A stretch of DNA of 34,792 bases from NCBI GenBank assembly GCA_029782475.1, contig JARPSM010000013.1:1-34792 (forward strand), written 5' to 3'. Position 1 is the first letter of the stretch, and the number at the start of each line of letters is the position of its first letter. The position numbers were made by a program, and so were the translations under genes. Below are positions 15,779 to 25,600 of this stretch, in pieces. The DNA is from Nitrososphaerota archaeon (GTDB taxonomy: Archaea; Thermoproteota; Nitrososphaeria; Nitrososphaerales; Nitrosopumilaceae). A model generated the notes under the pieces. It saw only the letters and a list, made by a program, of their open reading frames with translations, was not told where the DNA came from and ran no database searches.

Positions 15779-16117
15779 TTACGAATGCTCCTTGATTATT
15801 TTGAGCATTTTTTCTAGGGTTTCAGCAAGAATTAATTTTTTCCAACCAAATGTAAAAGAACGTAATTCAGCTAAACTTGTAGGTCTGATGTTAACTATTT
15901 CAACAGCCTCGTCTTCAGTTAATTCACATTCTTTGATGAGTAGTTTCTTCATATCTTTTGCTTCTTTTGGTTCAGTTGTTACAAATTTTGAAACATAATC
16001 ATATGTCCAACGTTGAATTTGATCCATTTCTTCAACATCAACTTTACCTAAAATTTCTTTAACTTCTGCAAGAGAAATAGCTTGTTTCTTTTTTACTTCT
16101 TCCATATCATACACCAA
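15779..16117 (-). CDS. rpo4: RNA polymerase subunit Rpo4 (RpoF)
   Basis: This 112-residue protein has the Rpb4/RpoF shape: KKKQAISLAEVKEILGKV, then WTYDYVSKFVTTEP, and a C-terminal HRDC-like helical part, CELTEDEAVEIVNIRPTSLA. Rpo4 pairs with Rpo7 to form the stalk of archaeal RNA polymerase, which helps open-complex formation and RNA exit. Its start overlaps the end of the eL21 gene by 11 bases, the standard archaeal order eL21-rpo4-DUF655. Confidence 0.9.
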   Translation of the reverse strand: MVYDMEEVKKKQAISLAEVKEILGKVDVEEMDQIQRWTYDYVSKFVTTEPKEAKDMKKLLIKECELTEDEAVEIVNIRPTSLAELRSFTFGWKKLILAETLEKMLKIIKEHS

Positions 16118-16406
16118 ATGGTTTAATGTGATCTAATCTAGTGATTAAGGTTTTTGTTTTATCACCTAATTTTACAGCAAGTGTAACTGAACGTCTACCA
16201 ACATTTGTAACTAGACCAACTTTTCCGTGGTATCGTCTGTGTGGTAATCCTTTGTGCTGTCTTGGATCAATAATGACAAGTGCCTGTTCACCTTCTCGGT
16301 ATTCACGTAACAAAAATGAGACTCCTCTAGGGGCTTTTTTTGTCATAATATTTCTAGATTTATGCTTAAATCCATGTGAACGGCCAGAGGATTTCTTAGT
16401 TGCCAT
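16107..16406 (-). CDS. rpl21e: Ribosomal protein eL21
   Basis: The 99-residue basic protein begins MATKKSSGRSHGFKHKSRNI, continues with SFLLREYREGEQALVIIDPR and KGLPHRRYHGKVGLVTNVGR, the SH3-like core of eL21, and ends LDHIKPFGV. It belongs to the 60S-like large subunit. It is the first gene of the translation operon running down to 13977. A TATA-like box lies 22-33 bases upstream of the ATG, so the mRNA is probably leaderless. Confidence 0.95.
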   Translation of the reverse strand: MATKKSSGRSHGFKHKSRNIMTKKAPRGVSFLLREYREGEQALVIIDPRQHKGLPHRRYHGKVGLVTNVGRRSVTLAVKLGDKTKTLITRLDHIKPFGV

Positions 16407-16427
16407 GTGTGTAAAATCTTCAAAAGC

Positions 16428-16439
16428 CCTATTTTAAGA
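16428..16439 (-). promoter_or_regulatory. TATA-like promoter of the eL21 operon
   Basis: On the minus strand tcttaaaatagg lies 22-33 bases before the ATG at 16406. The spacing fits an archaeal TATA box with transcription starting at or near the start codon. Confidence 0.5.
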
Positions 16440-16459
16440 CTTAGAAAAGATAGATGCGT

Positions 16460-17515
16460 TTAATCAGCAAGATCAGTTCTAAGTTGACCACACGCAGCTG
16501 AAATCTCAGTGCCTTTTTCGATTCTAATTGTACAATTTACTCCTGCCTTGGACAAAATTTGTTCAAATTCTTTGACATTTTTTTCTGATGGACGCTTGAA
16601 ATCACCAGCAGTAGGATTAATCGGTATCAAATTCACATGAGAGCCATTTCCATCTAAAAGCATAGCTAATTCTGTTGCAATTTCAGGTGAATCATTTATC
16701 CCCTCCATAAGAGCATACTCAAAAGTCACACGACGACCAGTTTTTTTAAAATAATTTCTCCCAATTTCAATAATTTCTTCTACAGAATTAGGAGTGGCTG
16801 TGGGAACTAATTTTTTTCTCAATTCATTGTTTGGAGCATGTAAAGAAATTGCTAAACCTATCTGTAGGTTTTCTTCAGCTAGTTTTTCAATTCTAGATTT
16901 AATTCCAATTGTAGAAATGGTAATGTGTCTCTGACCTAAACCAAATCCCCTATCATGTGTTAAAATTTTTACCGCTCGAATCATTTCATCATAATTTGCC
17001 ATAGGTTCCCCCATACCCATAAAAACTAAATTTGTTACATGTTCCCCTCTTTGTTGTAATATTTCTGCAAAATGAATTACTTGTGATACAATATGTTCAG
17101 CATTCAAATTAGTTTCAAATCCCATTTGGCCTGTTGCACAAAATACACACCCCATTGCACAACCAATTTGAGTAGAAACACAAATGGTAGAACGTGGATG
17201 ACCACCAATTTTCGAGGGGTCATATTGCATCAAAACAGTCTCTACAGAATTATCATTGGTCAGATTTAACAATAATTTTGTCGTATCTCCATCATCACTT
17301 ACAATACGATGTGTTTCTTTTGCAGAACCAATTGTATATCCTGCCATAGTCAAATCTTCTCTTAGTTTTTTTGGAAGTTGTGGGATATCATTGAGATCCT
17401 TTGGGAATTTGTAATAAAGGGGAAGTAGGATTTGATCTGCTCGATACCTAGGATATCCCATATCTATTACAAGTTGCTCCATCTCTTCTGGAAGTAATCG
17501 ATAAAGATCTGTCAT
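16460..17515 (-). CDS. rlmN: RlmN-like radical SAM methyltransferase
   Basis: The 351-residue protein is a full-length RlmN/Cfr-family enzyme. It shows TICVSTQIGCAMGCVFC with the radical SAM CxxxCxxC (Cys near 119, 123, 126), GQMGFETNLNAEHIVSQV, FMGMGEPMANYD, LAISLHAPNNELR, and a C-terminal AACGQL Cys (near 342) that in RlmN forms the methylated thiol. RlmN makes 2-methyladenosine in 23S rRNA and some tRNAs. It is chiefly bacterial, with occasional archaeal homologues, so transfer is plausible. Cfr (C8 methylation) is less likely, but only biochemistry would separate them. ATG at 17515; it stands as a single gene between radA and eL21. Confidence 0.85.
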   Translation of the reverse strand: MTDLYRLLPEEMEQLVIDMGYPRYRADQILLPLYYKFPKDLNDIPQLPKKLREDLTMAGYTIGSAKETHRIVSDDGDTTKLLLNLTNDNSVETVLMQYDPSKIGGHPRSTICVSTQIGCAMGCVFCATGQMGFETNLNAEHIVSQVIHFAEILQQRGEHVTNLVFMGMGEPMANYDEMIRAVKILTHDRGFGLGQRHITISTIGIKSRIEKLAEENLQIGLAISLHAPNNELRKKLVPTATPNSVEEIIEIGRNYFKKTGRRVTFEYALMEGINDSPEIATELAMLLDGNGSHVNLIPINPTAGDFKRPSEKNVKEFEQILSKAGVNCTIRIEKGTEISAACGQLRTDLAD

Positions 17516-17607
17516 GATGTATTTACAGATTCATGTAAGATATTTCATAATTTAATGATTCCATTCAGATGTAATCAAAAAATAATAAAAAGATGAAGAA
17601 AGAGGTA

Positions 17608-18717
17608 TTACTCTTCTTTCGGATCGAAATCATCAGATTCGATTTCTACTGTAGCCTCTACCTCAGGTGTTTCTACTGTAGCCTCTACCTCAGACTTTTT
17701 TGTCTTTTTAGCAGTTGCTTTCTTGGTTGCCTTTTTGGCAGTCTTTTTCTCAGCTTCTTCAGGATCTACTACACCTGCTTCTGCTAGAGCAAAGATTACT
17801 TCTTCCTCAGGATGGTGAGGACTATCCACCATTCTGGCAATTCGTTTCTTACCTGATTTCTTAAAGTAGATTCTGTAGGTACTTGTATGTGCAACTACGT
17901 TTCCACCGATGGGTCTAGTTGGATCTCCAAAGAAAACATCAGGTGATGCCATAACTTGGTTGGTTGCAATTGCAGCACAGTTGTATGTTTCTGCAATTCT
18001 AGACAACAAATGAACAAAGTGATTTAGTTTTTGTTGTCTTACAGATAATGTTCCTCTTCCAAGATATTCAGCACGGAATAGACCGACTGCAGAATCTGCA
18101 ACAATTAATTTGACATTGTTTTCTTCAATTACAGGGCCAGCTTCTTCTAAAATCAATATTTGGTGTGAGCTGTTATATGCACGAGCTACGATGATATTGT
18201 CTAAAACTTTTTCAGGATCCATATCATGGGCTTTAGCAATAGATACAATTCTTTCAGGTCTGAAAGTATTTTCAGTGTCAATGTATAAGACAGAACCTTC
18301 AAGTCCACCTTCTTCTTTGCTTTTTTGAACCATCACAGACATGGTATGTGCAAATTGTGTTTTACCACAACCAAACTCTCCATAAACTTCAGTTAAAGCT
18401 TGAGTCTCAATACCACCATCAAATAAAGTATCAAGACAATTAGTACCAGTTGTAATTCTACCAATGCTTTGTCTATTTTTGTAAATTTCAGTTGCACTTG
18501 TAAAATGATTGGCAAGTAATCCACCATCAACTAAATGTTGTCGGGCTTTATTGACAATTTTTTCAGCAGTGTCCTTTTCCATTCCAGTGATGGAGGCAAT
18601 TTCAACAGGACCCCTAACGATGAGGTCCATGACGTTGTGGACACCTGCATCGGATAATTTTCTTGTAGTTACAGGACCTACGCCCTCTAAACTATCTAAT
18701 CTTAAATCTTCTACCAT
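17608..18717 (-). CDS. radA: Recombinase RadA with a charged C-terminal extension
   Basis: RadA is the archaeal RecA/Rad51 strand-exchange enzyme. Residues 1-65 are the helix-hairpin-helix N-domain (LEGVGPVTTRKLSDAGVHNV). The ATPase core has Walker A GEFGCGKT at 113-120, Walker B LIVADSAVG, and loop L1/L2 blocks (YLGRGTLSVRQQ, ATNQVMASPD). The family core ends near residue 315. About 50 extra residues follow: a Lys/Ala/Thr-rich part (KKTAKKATKKATAKKTKK) and an acidic repeat (EVEATVETPEVEATVE), ending DFDPKEE. Such a basic-then-acidic tail could modulate DNA binding. Start ATG at 18717, with a palindromic promoter directly upstream. Confidence 0.95.
   Translation of the reverse strand: MVEDLRLDSLEGVGPVTTRKLSDAGVHNVMDLIVRGPVEIASITGMEKDTAEKIVNKARQHLVDGGLLANHFTSATEIYKNRQSIGRITTGTNCLDTLFDGGIETQALTEVYGEFGCGKTQFAHTMSVMVQKSKEEGGLEGSVLYIDTENTFRPERIVSIAKAHDMDPEKVLDNIIVARAYNSSHQILILEEAGPVIEENNVKLIVADSAVGLFRAEYLGRGTLSVRQQKLNHFVHLLSRIAETYNCAAIATNQVMASPDVFFGDPTRPIGGNVVAHTSTYRIYFKKSGKKRIARMVDSPHHPEEEVIFALAEAGVVDPEEAEKKTAKKATKKATAKKTKKSEVEATVETPEVEATVEIESDDFDPKEE
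17643..17693. repeat. 27-bp tandem duplication in the radA tail
   Basis: The sequence tttctactgtagcctctacc begins at 17643 and again at 17670. It encodes the repeated EVEATVE units of the acidic tail. Near-identity at DNA level suggests a recent duplication. Confidence 0.85.
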
Positions 18718-18748
18718 ACCGTATAGTACGGTACTAGTACTTTATAAA
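18717..18748 (-). promoter_or_regulatory. radA promoter with two palindromes between TATA box and start codon
   Basis: A TATA box (tttataaa, 18741-18748) lies 24-31 bases before the ATG, so transcription should begin at or next to the start codon. Between them are a perfect 10-bp palindrome gtactagtac (18731-18740) and a 7-bp inverted repeat taccgta/tacggta (18717-18723 and 18727-18733) spanning the expected start site. A dimeric repressor bound here would block initiation. Confidence 0.55.
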
Positions 18749-18840
18749 CATTGTTTTTTTAGGTTCTGTTAATTTGTTAACACATAGTTCAATTAATCAT
18801 AGATTAGGTATATGGATCTGGGAAAGATCAAAATAATACT

Positions 18841-18969
18841 AGATGAGTTGTGTAATTATTTTTAGGCATGGGTTTTGAGTAGGTAAATTTCCAAAAATTC
18901 GCTTATATTGAATTTGTAGGCACAAATTTGACTAAAATTCAAAATGTTGTCAAAAACCATTTCAATTAC
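18841..18969 (+). mobile_element. Solo 129-bp IS end, copy B
   Basis: This matches 1067-1195 over the same 129 bases with no indels and a few substitutions, then similarity stops abruptly after ttcaattac. Only the left end of the element, including the first transposase codons, is present. It is a truncated insertion or a MITE-like derivative and marks the border between radA and the restriction-modification island. 18970-19178 contains nothing else I can identify. Confidence 0.8.
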
Positions 18970-19178
18970 TAAACCAATCTATTATAGCGTGTTGTCCACT
19001 TGTTTTTTCCATATTTTTGTAATTTGGCTTCATAATATTACCAGAAAAATGATTCAGGCGATCAAAATATCACACATTTTAATCCTAATTGACTGTACTG
19101 GAGAAAATAAGATCACTTCTCATATCATAAAATATTCTAATTTGAAAAATCATATTTTTATTCAAAAAATGAAGTAAT

Positions 19179-19439
19179 TCATTTAAAGAAATTAAAATTT
19201 TCTTGATTATTGCTTGTTGAATTTTGTTTTACATCCAAACTAACAACTTGACATATTCCGTTTAATGATTCTGTTTCTTTTCCACATTTTAGCTCTGGTG
19301 CAGAGCTTGATTCTGGCGTTGGTTCTGGTGATGGACACTCATCCACATCTCCATTATGGCGTGTTTTCCATGTTTTTTTTAACTTTAATACTGTAATTTT
19401 GTTTAGAAATATTACTGAAAAATAATGTTCTTTGAGCAC
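19179..19439 (-). pseudogene. Possible fragment of an exported protein
   Basis: The 86-residue frame has a hydrophobic-basic N-terminus and then DECPSPEPTPESSSAPELKC with CGKETESLNGICQVV, a Pro/Ser/Glu linker plus a two-Cys knot resembling the ends of thaumarchaeal exported proteins. There is no proper signal peptide and the N-terminal part looks out of frame, so it is probably a remnant. Low confidence; it could be non-coding. Confidence 0.3.
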
Positions 19440-19527
19440 ATAGTTCCCGTAAATCAGAATTATCTTTTTAATTTGTTTATCATGATGTTTGGTTAAAGAT
19501 CTAAAATTAATTTAGAATAATTTGCTG

Positions 19528-20751
19528 TCACATTTCAGAATCAAGCTTTTGAATTTTATCCGTGGTTTTTTTCTTTTTTATCTTTTTAGCTTTTGGTTTT
19601 TCAGACATAGTTTTTTCCTTGTCTTCTGTCTTGAATCCTAGATCTGGCTGTGGGCCCCATTCCATTTTTTCGAGTTTTTCACGTAATTCCATGGTTTTTA
19701 GGGAAACTGTTGTAACTTTTTTTAGCAGAGATATGACATGCTCTTTGTGGTCTGCAAAGTTGTATGTGTTGAATTTTTCTCTTACTTTTGGGTCATTTGA
19801 TGATTTATCTGATATTTGATTCTTGGTTTCTCTATAGAATTCCAGTATCCATTCCAATGCACATTTTGAGCCTAACATGTATTGGGTAGCTGTTGGCGGA
19901 ATACCTTTGAGGGTGGTGTTCTCATCAATAATTATTTTGTAATCATTCTCTTTTGTTTGCTTTAGTTGTAGTTTTACGTTGTTATGCTTTGATTTTTTTG
20001 TGCTAGATTCCAATCCATATTCTTTTTGATTGTCAAATTCTGTATGGATAAGAAATAATTCTTGTCCTATCTTTCTAAATAATTCAAAATTTTCTACTAG
20101 TGGAATTCGTGGAAATGTTCGTTGGAGATTAAATCTGTATATTTTTTCATACTTTGGATCATTTAGAATTGCATATACATAATAGAAAATATCCTCAATA
20201 GAAATTATGTTGTTTTTATAATACAAGCAGAATAACTCTTGACCATATTTTGTAATGTTAGTTTTACCATTAATGTACAATGGTATGCATTGAGCATTAT
20301 TGATACAATCATAACACATCATTTTTTCTGTCGCCAATACACTAAATTCTCTTGAAGGTTTAGGGTTTGTAAAACCTATTATTTTATTTTCTTTAAAATT
20401 TTGAAAAATACGATCAAATTTTCTTTTTCTATGAGTAATTATTTCATCAAAATATTGAAATTTATTACAAAATGGTCTATATGTGGATATTCTTATATTA
20501 TTATTTGAAAATTTTATTATTTTCTTTCTTTTTATATTATTAATTAGATTATCTGTTAGTTTTATTTTATAAATATTTCTATTATCTTTATTTTGATTTT
20601 TTATAAATTTGTTATAATATTCAATGAAATATTTAATTTTTTGAACAAGTTTTTTCTTATCAAAGTCATGTGTCCAATCATCTCTACCTGTCATATATCC
20701 CATAGACAATTCTTTGAAAAGTGATTTTCCGTCATTAGAAATGATGGGCAT
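19528..20751 (-). CDS. Type ISP-like target-recognition half, out of frame with its methylase
   Basis: The 407-residue frame (ATG at 20751, MPIISNDGKSLFKELSMGYM) includes the block SLFKELSMGYMTGRDDW that in type ISP enzymes (...S.G..T.RD.W) follows the methylase domain and opens the DNA-specificity part. The same frame is open upstream of the ATG as PDKNHVWLNQTNNNFEEL, matching the family block just before it and reaching back to the TC tract at 20829-20855. So this is the C-terminal half of the gene starting at 22667, not an independent protein. The middle part is very AT-rich and Asn/Lys/Ile-rich, as recognition domains often are; the C-terminus is a Lys-rich tail (KPKAKKIKKKKTT). An internal start at 20751 could still give a free specificity subunit. 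Confidence 0.8.
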   Translation of the reverse strand: MPIISNDGKSLFKELSMGYMTGRDDWTHDFDKKKLVQKIKYFIEYYNKFIKNQNKDNRNIYKIKLTDNLINNIKRKKIIKFSNNNIRISTYRPFCNKFQYFDEIITHRKRKFDRIFQNFKENKIIGFTNPKPSREFSVLATEKMMCYDCINNAQCIPLYINGKTNITKYGQELFCLYYKNNIISIEDIFYYVYAILNDPKYEKIYRFNLQRTFPRIPLVENFELFRKIGQELFLIHTEFDNQKEYGLESSTKKSKHNNVKLQLKQTKENDYKIIIDENTTLKGIPPTATQYMLGSKCALEWILEFYRETKNQISDKSSNDPKVREKFNTYNFADHKEHVISLLKKVTTVSLKTMELREKLEKMEWGPQPDLGFKTEDKEKTMSEKPKAKKIKKKKTTDKIQKLDSEM

Positions 20752-22667
20752 TAGTTCTTCAAAATTATTATTTGTCTGATTAAGCCATACATGATTCTTG
20801 TCTGGTAGAATAACTGTCTGACATAAGATCTCTCTCTCTCTCTCTCTCTCTCTCTAAGTATACCGCGCAAATTATTCTTTAGCCATTGGAGTTTCTCTTC
20901 TGTTTTTAGATAATCTGGAACTTCACTATAATGAATCTGGGCCAATTCATCAGGTTTCTTTTTTCCTGTCTTTACAAAAAATGATATTGATATTCCAACG
21001 CGTGCTTTTTGTCCAAATATTTTCCCTCCTTGTCTACGCCAAGCCTCTCCTGCAAGCCTAGCATTTCCTTTTAGATTAACAATGTGAATATGATCAAACT
21101 CTTCTGCTACAACTTTTCTAAAGCCATCATCGGATGTTGCTTCTAAAAAAGAATTGTTACTGATAAATGCAACAATACCCGAATTACCTATTCTATCAGT
21201 AGACCATCTCAAAAAACGTTTATACATATCATATTGAGCATTTTTACTTTTAGATATACTGCTTTCAACATAAGTATCTTTTATTCTCTCATCCACTTTT
21301 GGATAATCTTTTGCTGCATTGTTATCATTGTAGCTAACTTGAATTGCATTGTATGGAGGATTGCCAATAATTACCGATATCAATGTATTTCTTTGCTTTG
21401 TAATTCTCTTAATATTGTCATAGTTGCCAAACCATGCATCCATCTTGCTGAGATCTTTTACACCTGCATCTAATGTATCCATCCAACAAATGTTTTCAAA
21501 TTCTTTTGGTTTTCCTGTTCTCTTTTTGTATGTATTTTCAATGTTGAGAGCTGCAATATAATAAGCTAGAATAGATATGTCATCAGCAAAGATATCGTTT
21601 TTGTACTTTGATTCAAGACTGTCTTTATCAAAATATTCTAACATGTGTGAAACAAATGCTCCTGTACCTGTTGCAGGGTCAAGTATCTTTACGTTCTTTT
21701 CAGATATTGAACTATCAAAATATCGTTTTAGTAAAATGTCAGTTGACTCTATCATAAAGTCAACTACCTCAGAAGGTGTGTATACTATACCCTGTGTATC
21801 TGCTGCATCTCTGTTGTATTTTTCATAAAATGTCTCATATACCTTTTTTAGTAGTTCTTGCCTGTCTTTGTTCTCAGTAATTGATTCTGCAACAAGCTCA
21901 ATAGTAGTATAGTTTACGTTCATGGAATCGGCAGTTAGTCCAAGCAGTTCTATGAGATGATTAAGATTTCGGGCAACAACATTTGTCTTGTGAAATTCAT
22001 GCTCATCATAGACTAGTGCAAATATTCTAAATGTTAGAATATGCTGAATTAGCATCTCTGTTACATCATCAGAAGTTATCTTATCACTGATCACATTTTT
22101 GCACATTTCAAGAAATTCCTGCTTGTCTTTTTCATATTCTGGATTTGCCTTGCCTGATGCCTCAATAGCATCTCGGGTATCAAGTATTACCTCTTCTAGG
22201 TTATCTGCAAACTCATCTATTGCCTGCTGATATGTGTTAAATTGAGCAAATGCCTCTTTCATCTTGAGAATTGTTTTGACATCAGTATCTTCCTGTTTGA
22301 CTCCAATCTTTGCCATGAATTTTGTTAGAATGTTTTGCTGTGTGGAATCATTAATTACAATATGTGAGGGTTTTTGTTTACCGTCCTCGTATATTGGTGT
22401 GGAAAACACATAGTGATTTCCAGTAACATGCGTAACTATAAGGCACATGTTATTGTTTTTTGTGATTAGTTCAGTTGCAATGGAACGCCAGTTTGATTTT
22501 GCATCAACATGTATAACTACAAAATTTTCCTTTCTCGCAATTATATAACATGAACCAATAAATTTATTTTTTGAAATATTTCGTGTATCATACAAGTCAT
22601 CAGCATATGTATATCCCTTATTGACAAACAATATTCGCAGATCTTTGGCATTACTAGGCAGACTCAT
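20751..22667 (-). CDS. Type ISP-like N6-adenine DNA methyltransferase, truncated by frameshift
   Basis: An N-terminal domain (residues 1-120) and a helical coupler precede the methylase: DTQGIVYTPSEVVDFMIEST near 291-310, then VKILDPATGTGAFVSHML (motif I, SAM binding, near 326-343) and VIIGNPPYNAIQV (motif IV NPPY, near 436-439), FISNNSFLEA, and VPDYLKTEEKLQWLKNN. This is the type ISP order. At residue 605 or so the frame enters the AG tract (RERERERER) and then reads a non-family tail (SYVRQLFYQTR...) to a stop at 20751. ATG at 22667 is one base after the helicase stop. In the current state the protein keeps catalysis motifs but loses its recognition domain. Confidence 0.85.
   Translation of the reverse strand: MSLPSNAKDLRILFVNKGYTYADDLYDTRNISKNKFIGSCYIIARKENFVVIHVDAKSNWRSIATELITKNNNMCLIVTHVTGNHYVFSTPIYEDGKQKPSHIVINDSTQQNILTKFMAKIGVKQEDTDVKTILKMKEAFAQFNTYQQAIDEFADNLEEVILDTRDAIEASGKANPEYEKDKQEFLEMCKNVISDKITSDDVTEMLIQHILTFRIFALVYDEHEFHKTNVVARNLNHLIELLGLTADSMNVNYTTIELVAESITENKDRQELLKKVYETFYEKYNRDAADTQGIVYTPSEVVDFMIESTDILLKRYFDSSISEKNVKILDPATGTGAFVSHMLEYFDKDSLESKYKNDIFADDISILAYYIAALNIENTYKKRTGKPKEFENICWMDTLDAGVKDLSKMDAWFGNYDNIKRITKQRNTLISVIIGNPPYNAIQVSYNDNNAAKDYPKVDERIKDTYVESSISKSKNAQYDMYKRFLRWSTDRIGNSGIVAFISNNSFLEATSDDGFRKVVAEEFDHIHIVNLKGNARLAGEAWRRQGGKIFGQKARVGISISFFVKTGKKKPDELAQIHYSEVPDYLKTEEKLQWLKNNLRGILRERERERERSYVRQLFYQTRIMYGLIRQIIILKN
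20829..20855. repeat. (TC)13T tract, phase-switch candidate
   Basis: Twenty-seven bases of pure TC (AG on the coding strand) interrupt the methylase/specificity gene. From the codon CTT before the tract to the ATC that begins the downstream family frame there are 26 bases. Loss of one AG (24) or gain of two (30) restores one frame of about 1045 codons over 19528-22667. Uninterrupted dinucleotide runs of this length are prone to slipped-strand mispairing. Confidence 0.9.
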
Positions 22668-22668
22668 A

Positions 22669-25600
22669 CTAATCCACCATGATACTGTACAGAATTCTGG
22701 GTTTTATTATTTCATCTCTTCTCGTTTCTCTAATGTCATCAATGTGTTCATCATAAATTGATTCCAATTCCGCCAAAAATTCCATATCTCCAATTCCTTT
22801 TTGAGCTGACTTGTGAAGATTCTTCATTTTTGTATCAAGTGTTCTATCAAGTATTGGATTACTGGAAAACTTTACCAAACGTGATATGTCTTTTTCTGTG
22901 TGTGGGTTTCTCTGTACAATCTCTATTAGTTTTGTAGAGAACCATTTCTGATATGCCTTTATTGAGGGCTGTCTTATCTTTACATGATTCATATCTGAAA
23001 TGAATTGCTCCCATGCAGCTTTGATTCTTTTATTATAATCAACTGCATCGTCTTTTGACTCTGTATTTGTGTATTCTTTGATTTTAGATAGTACAATTCC
23101 AGATGTTGTCTTTTTTGGATTCAAATCAGAGCCAACTTCATAATATCTTCTAAATGCAGTACCATTGGGATTTGTTGCCTCACAGCTAATCAACAGCATT
23201 TTATTTCCAACAGTAGATCTTATCCCGTATGGAAGGGATTCTATGTCCTGCCATTTTTCAGTATTTCGTATCTGTCTTACATCAGTCTCAAATTTTGATG
23301 CTTGAAATGACAATATATCATCAGTATCCAAGATATCATCATTTCTTTCATCGTAAACTGCATACATTGCATCAGTATTGACCTGTTCTGTATTGGTAAG
23401 AATTGGATTTCCCATACCGATTATAGCATGTATTTTACCAATCTTTGACTCTACAATCTTTTTTAGATTCAGGGAATCTTCTAGTTTTGGATTTGGTAAA
23501 AAGTTGATTATCTCTATTTTCTCATGATTACTTCCAATTCTATCGATTCTTCCCACTCTTTGAACTAGCTTTGTAGGATTCCAGTGAAAATCATAATTAA
23601 TAACCATCTGTCCAGTCTGAAGATTAACACCTTCAGCTAGAACATCAGTAGATATCAAAAGAGAAATCGGATTATCTATGCTTTCTTTGCCTGGATTATG
23701 TTCAGGATCAAAACGCCTTACAATATTCATCTTTTTTTCCGAGCTAGATGAAACAACAGCCATTTTGTCAGAAAGTTCCTTGATCTCTTTTTTTATGTAT
23801 CTTCCAATATATTCTGCTGTAACTTTTGATTCTGTAAATACCAGAATTTTTTTGTCAATATTTTTTTGAATTAGTTCCTTTAGTTTGTGAAGCTTTTCAT
23901 CATCTTTTTCTTTGTTTTTTGGTATTCGTGATTCTATTTCGTTGAATTTTGCAATGTCATTTATGATATCCTCTTGAAGTAGGTCTATATCAAATGCCTT
24001 GATATCATATTTTGATGTAATGTCAGGTATCTCAAAATCAATATCCTCTTCACCTTCTGATATGTCAATTATGGTGTCATAGATTTCTTTGGAGAATTCT
24101 TTTCCTATTGGCATCTTGCCTTCCCTGAGATACTCTATAAATCGATCACAGCCAAGCTTGTAGTGCTTTATGCTGTCTGCAAATGCAGCGACACTACTCT
24201 CCATTCTTTTTAGCAGGGATGTACGTATCAGTCCTTCTAGCGATGCAGATGATTTGAAGAGATTAACATATTTTTCATCATTTTGATACTCTGGTAGCAA
24301 GTATTTCCCTGGAACATATCTTGCAAGTTTCAGACTTTGATTTCCAAGTAATTGTTCTATTGAATCATATTTTCCAATGTATACCTTGTCAATGTCATAC
24401 TGTTCGGGATTTGACATGTCTCGTTTTGGGAAATATTGTCTTTTTTCATTTACAGTGATGTATGGTTTGTTATTCTCATCTTTGTCTGCATAGTTTTCAA
24501 TGATATATTTTCGTGTCCTGCGTATCATGACATGATGGAGAAAATCTCTAAATTCTTCTTTGTTGTTATCCAGTTTTTCCCTGCTGAATCTCTTGAAGAA
24601 CTCGTCTAATCCAACCTCGTCAGCAGGAGGTATGCTTGTTTCATTGCCATTTGGGAATAGTTTCAATTGATGCTTGATTTCTAGTAGATCATTTGAAAGC
24701 GGTGTTGCAGTAAGCAGTATGACCTTGGGATTATTTTTTATCATAAATGACTCTAGCATGTTGTATGATTTTGTATTGGTATTTCTGAAATTATGGCTCT
24801 CGTCAATTAAAACCAGATTGCAATTACTGTACTTTTCCATACTAAAATTATCTCGACCTAACTTTCCTCTGGATATTATCTTTGCATTGATATTGTTTGC
24901 ATCACTGTATTCTTCCCACATTGGAATCAGATGAGGCGGACATATTATCAGAGCATTTGTCTTATCACGCTCTTGCAGATATTTTAGTATTGTAGATCCA
25001 ATGTATGATTTTCCAAGACCAACAACATCAGCTACAATTATCCCACCATATTTTTCAAGTGATGATATCGAATCAATTACGGCATCTTTTTGGAAATCAA
25101 ACAGTTTCATGGTGTTTACTTTGATAATCTCTCGTTCTGTCTTTTGATCAAACTTGTGTTTGAATTCATGTGCAAGTGCCTTGTGATAGACATCTATTGG
25201 CTGGTATTTTTTTCCAGTCCATGAATTTGCCATAATATCTGCTAGTTCTTTAGTAAAAGGTTCGCTTTCGTTCCAGTGTTCCTCAAACCATTCAAGAAGT
25301 TTTACAGCATCACTTGGTTCTCGTGTCTTTAGATTAAGCTCACTATGCTCACGTATTCCCGATATGGACATGTTACTAGAGCCAACTATTGCTACTGCAG
25401 GAAGCTGATTATTATCTAGCTCAAATATGTACACCTTTGCATGAAGTTTTTCTTTGGTGTATACTCTGACTTGTAACTTTTCATTCTTAACCATTAATAG
25501 TAATTTACTCACAACGTCTTGATCAGAATCAGTCTGTGGCATGTATTCTAGAGATTGTTTGACTTTGGTGTTTGTATCTGATATCTTTTCATTGATGCTA

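Noticed and set aside
20829-20855. TC tract length as a pure sequencing artefact
   Set aside because: Cannot be excluded, but even so a 27-base pure dinucleotide run inside this gene is itself hypermutable, and both flanking frames are family-like; the switch hypothesis stands until reads are counted.
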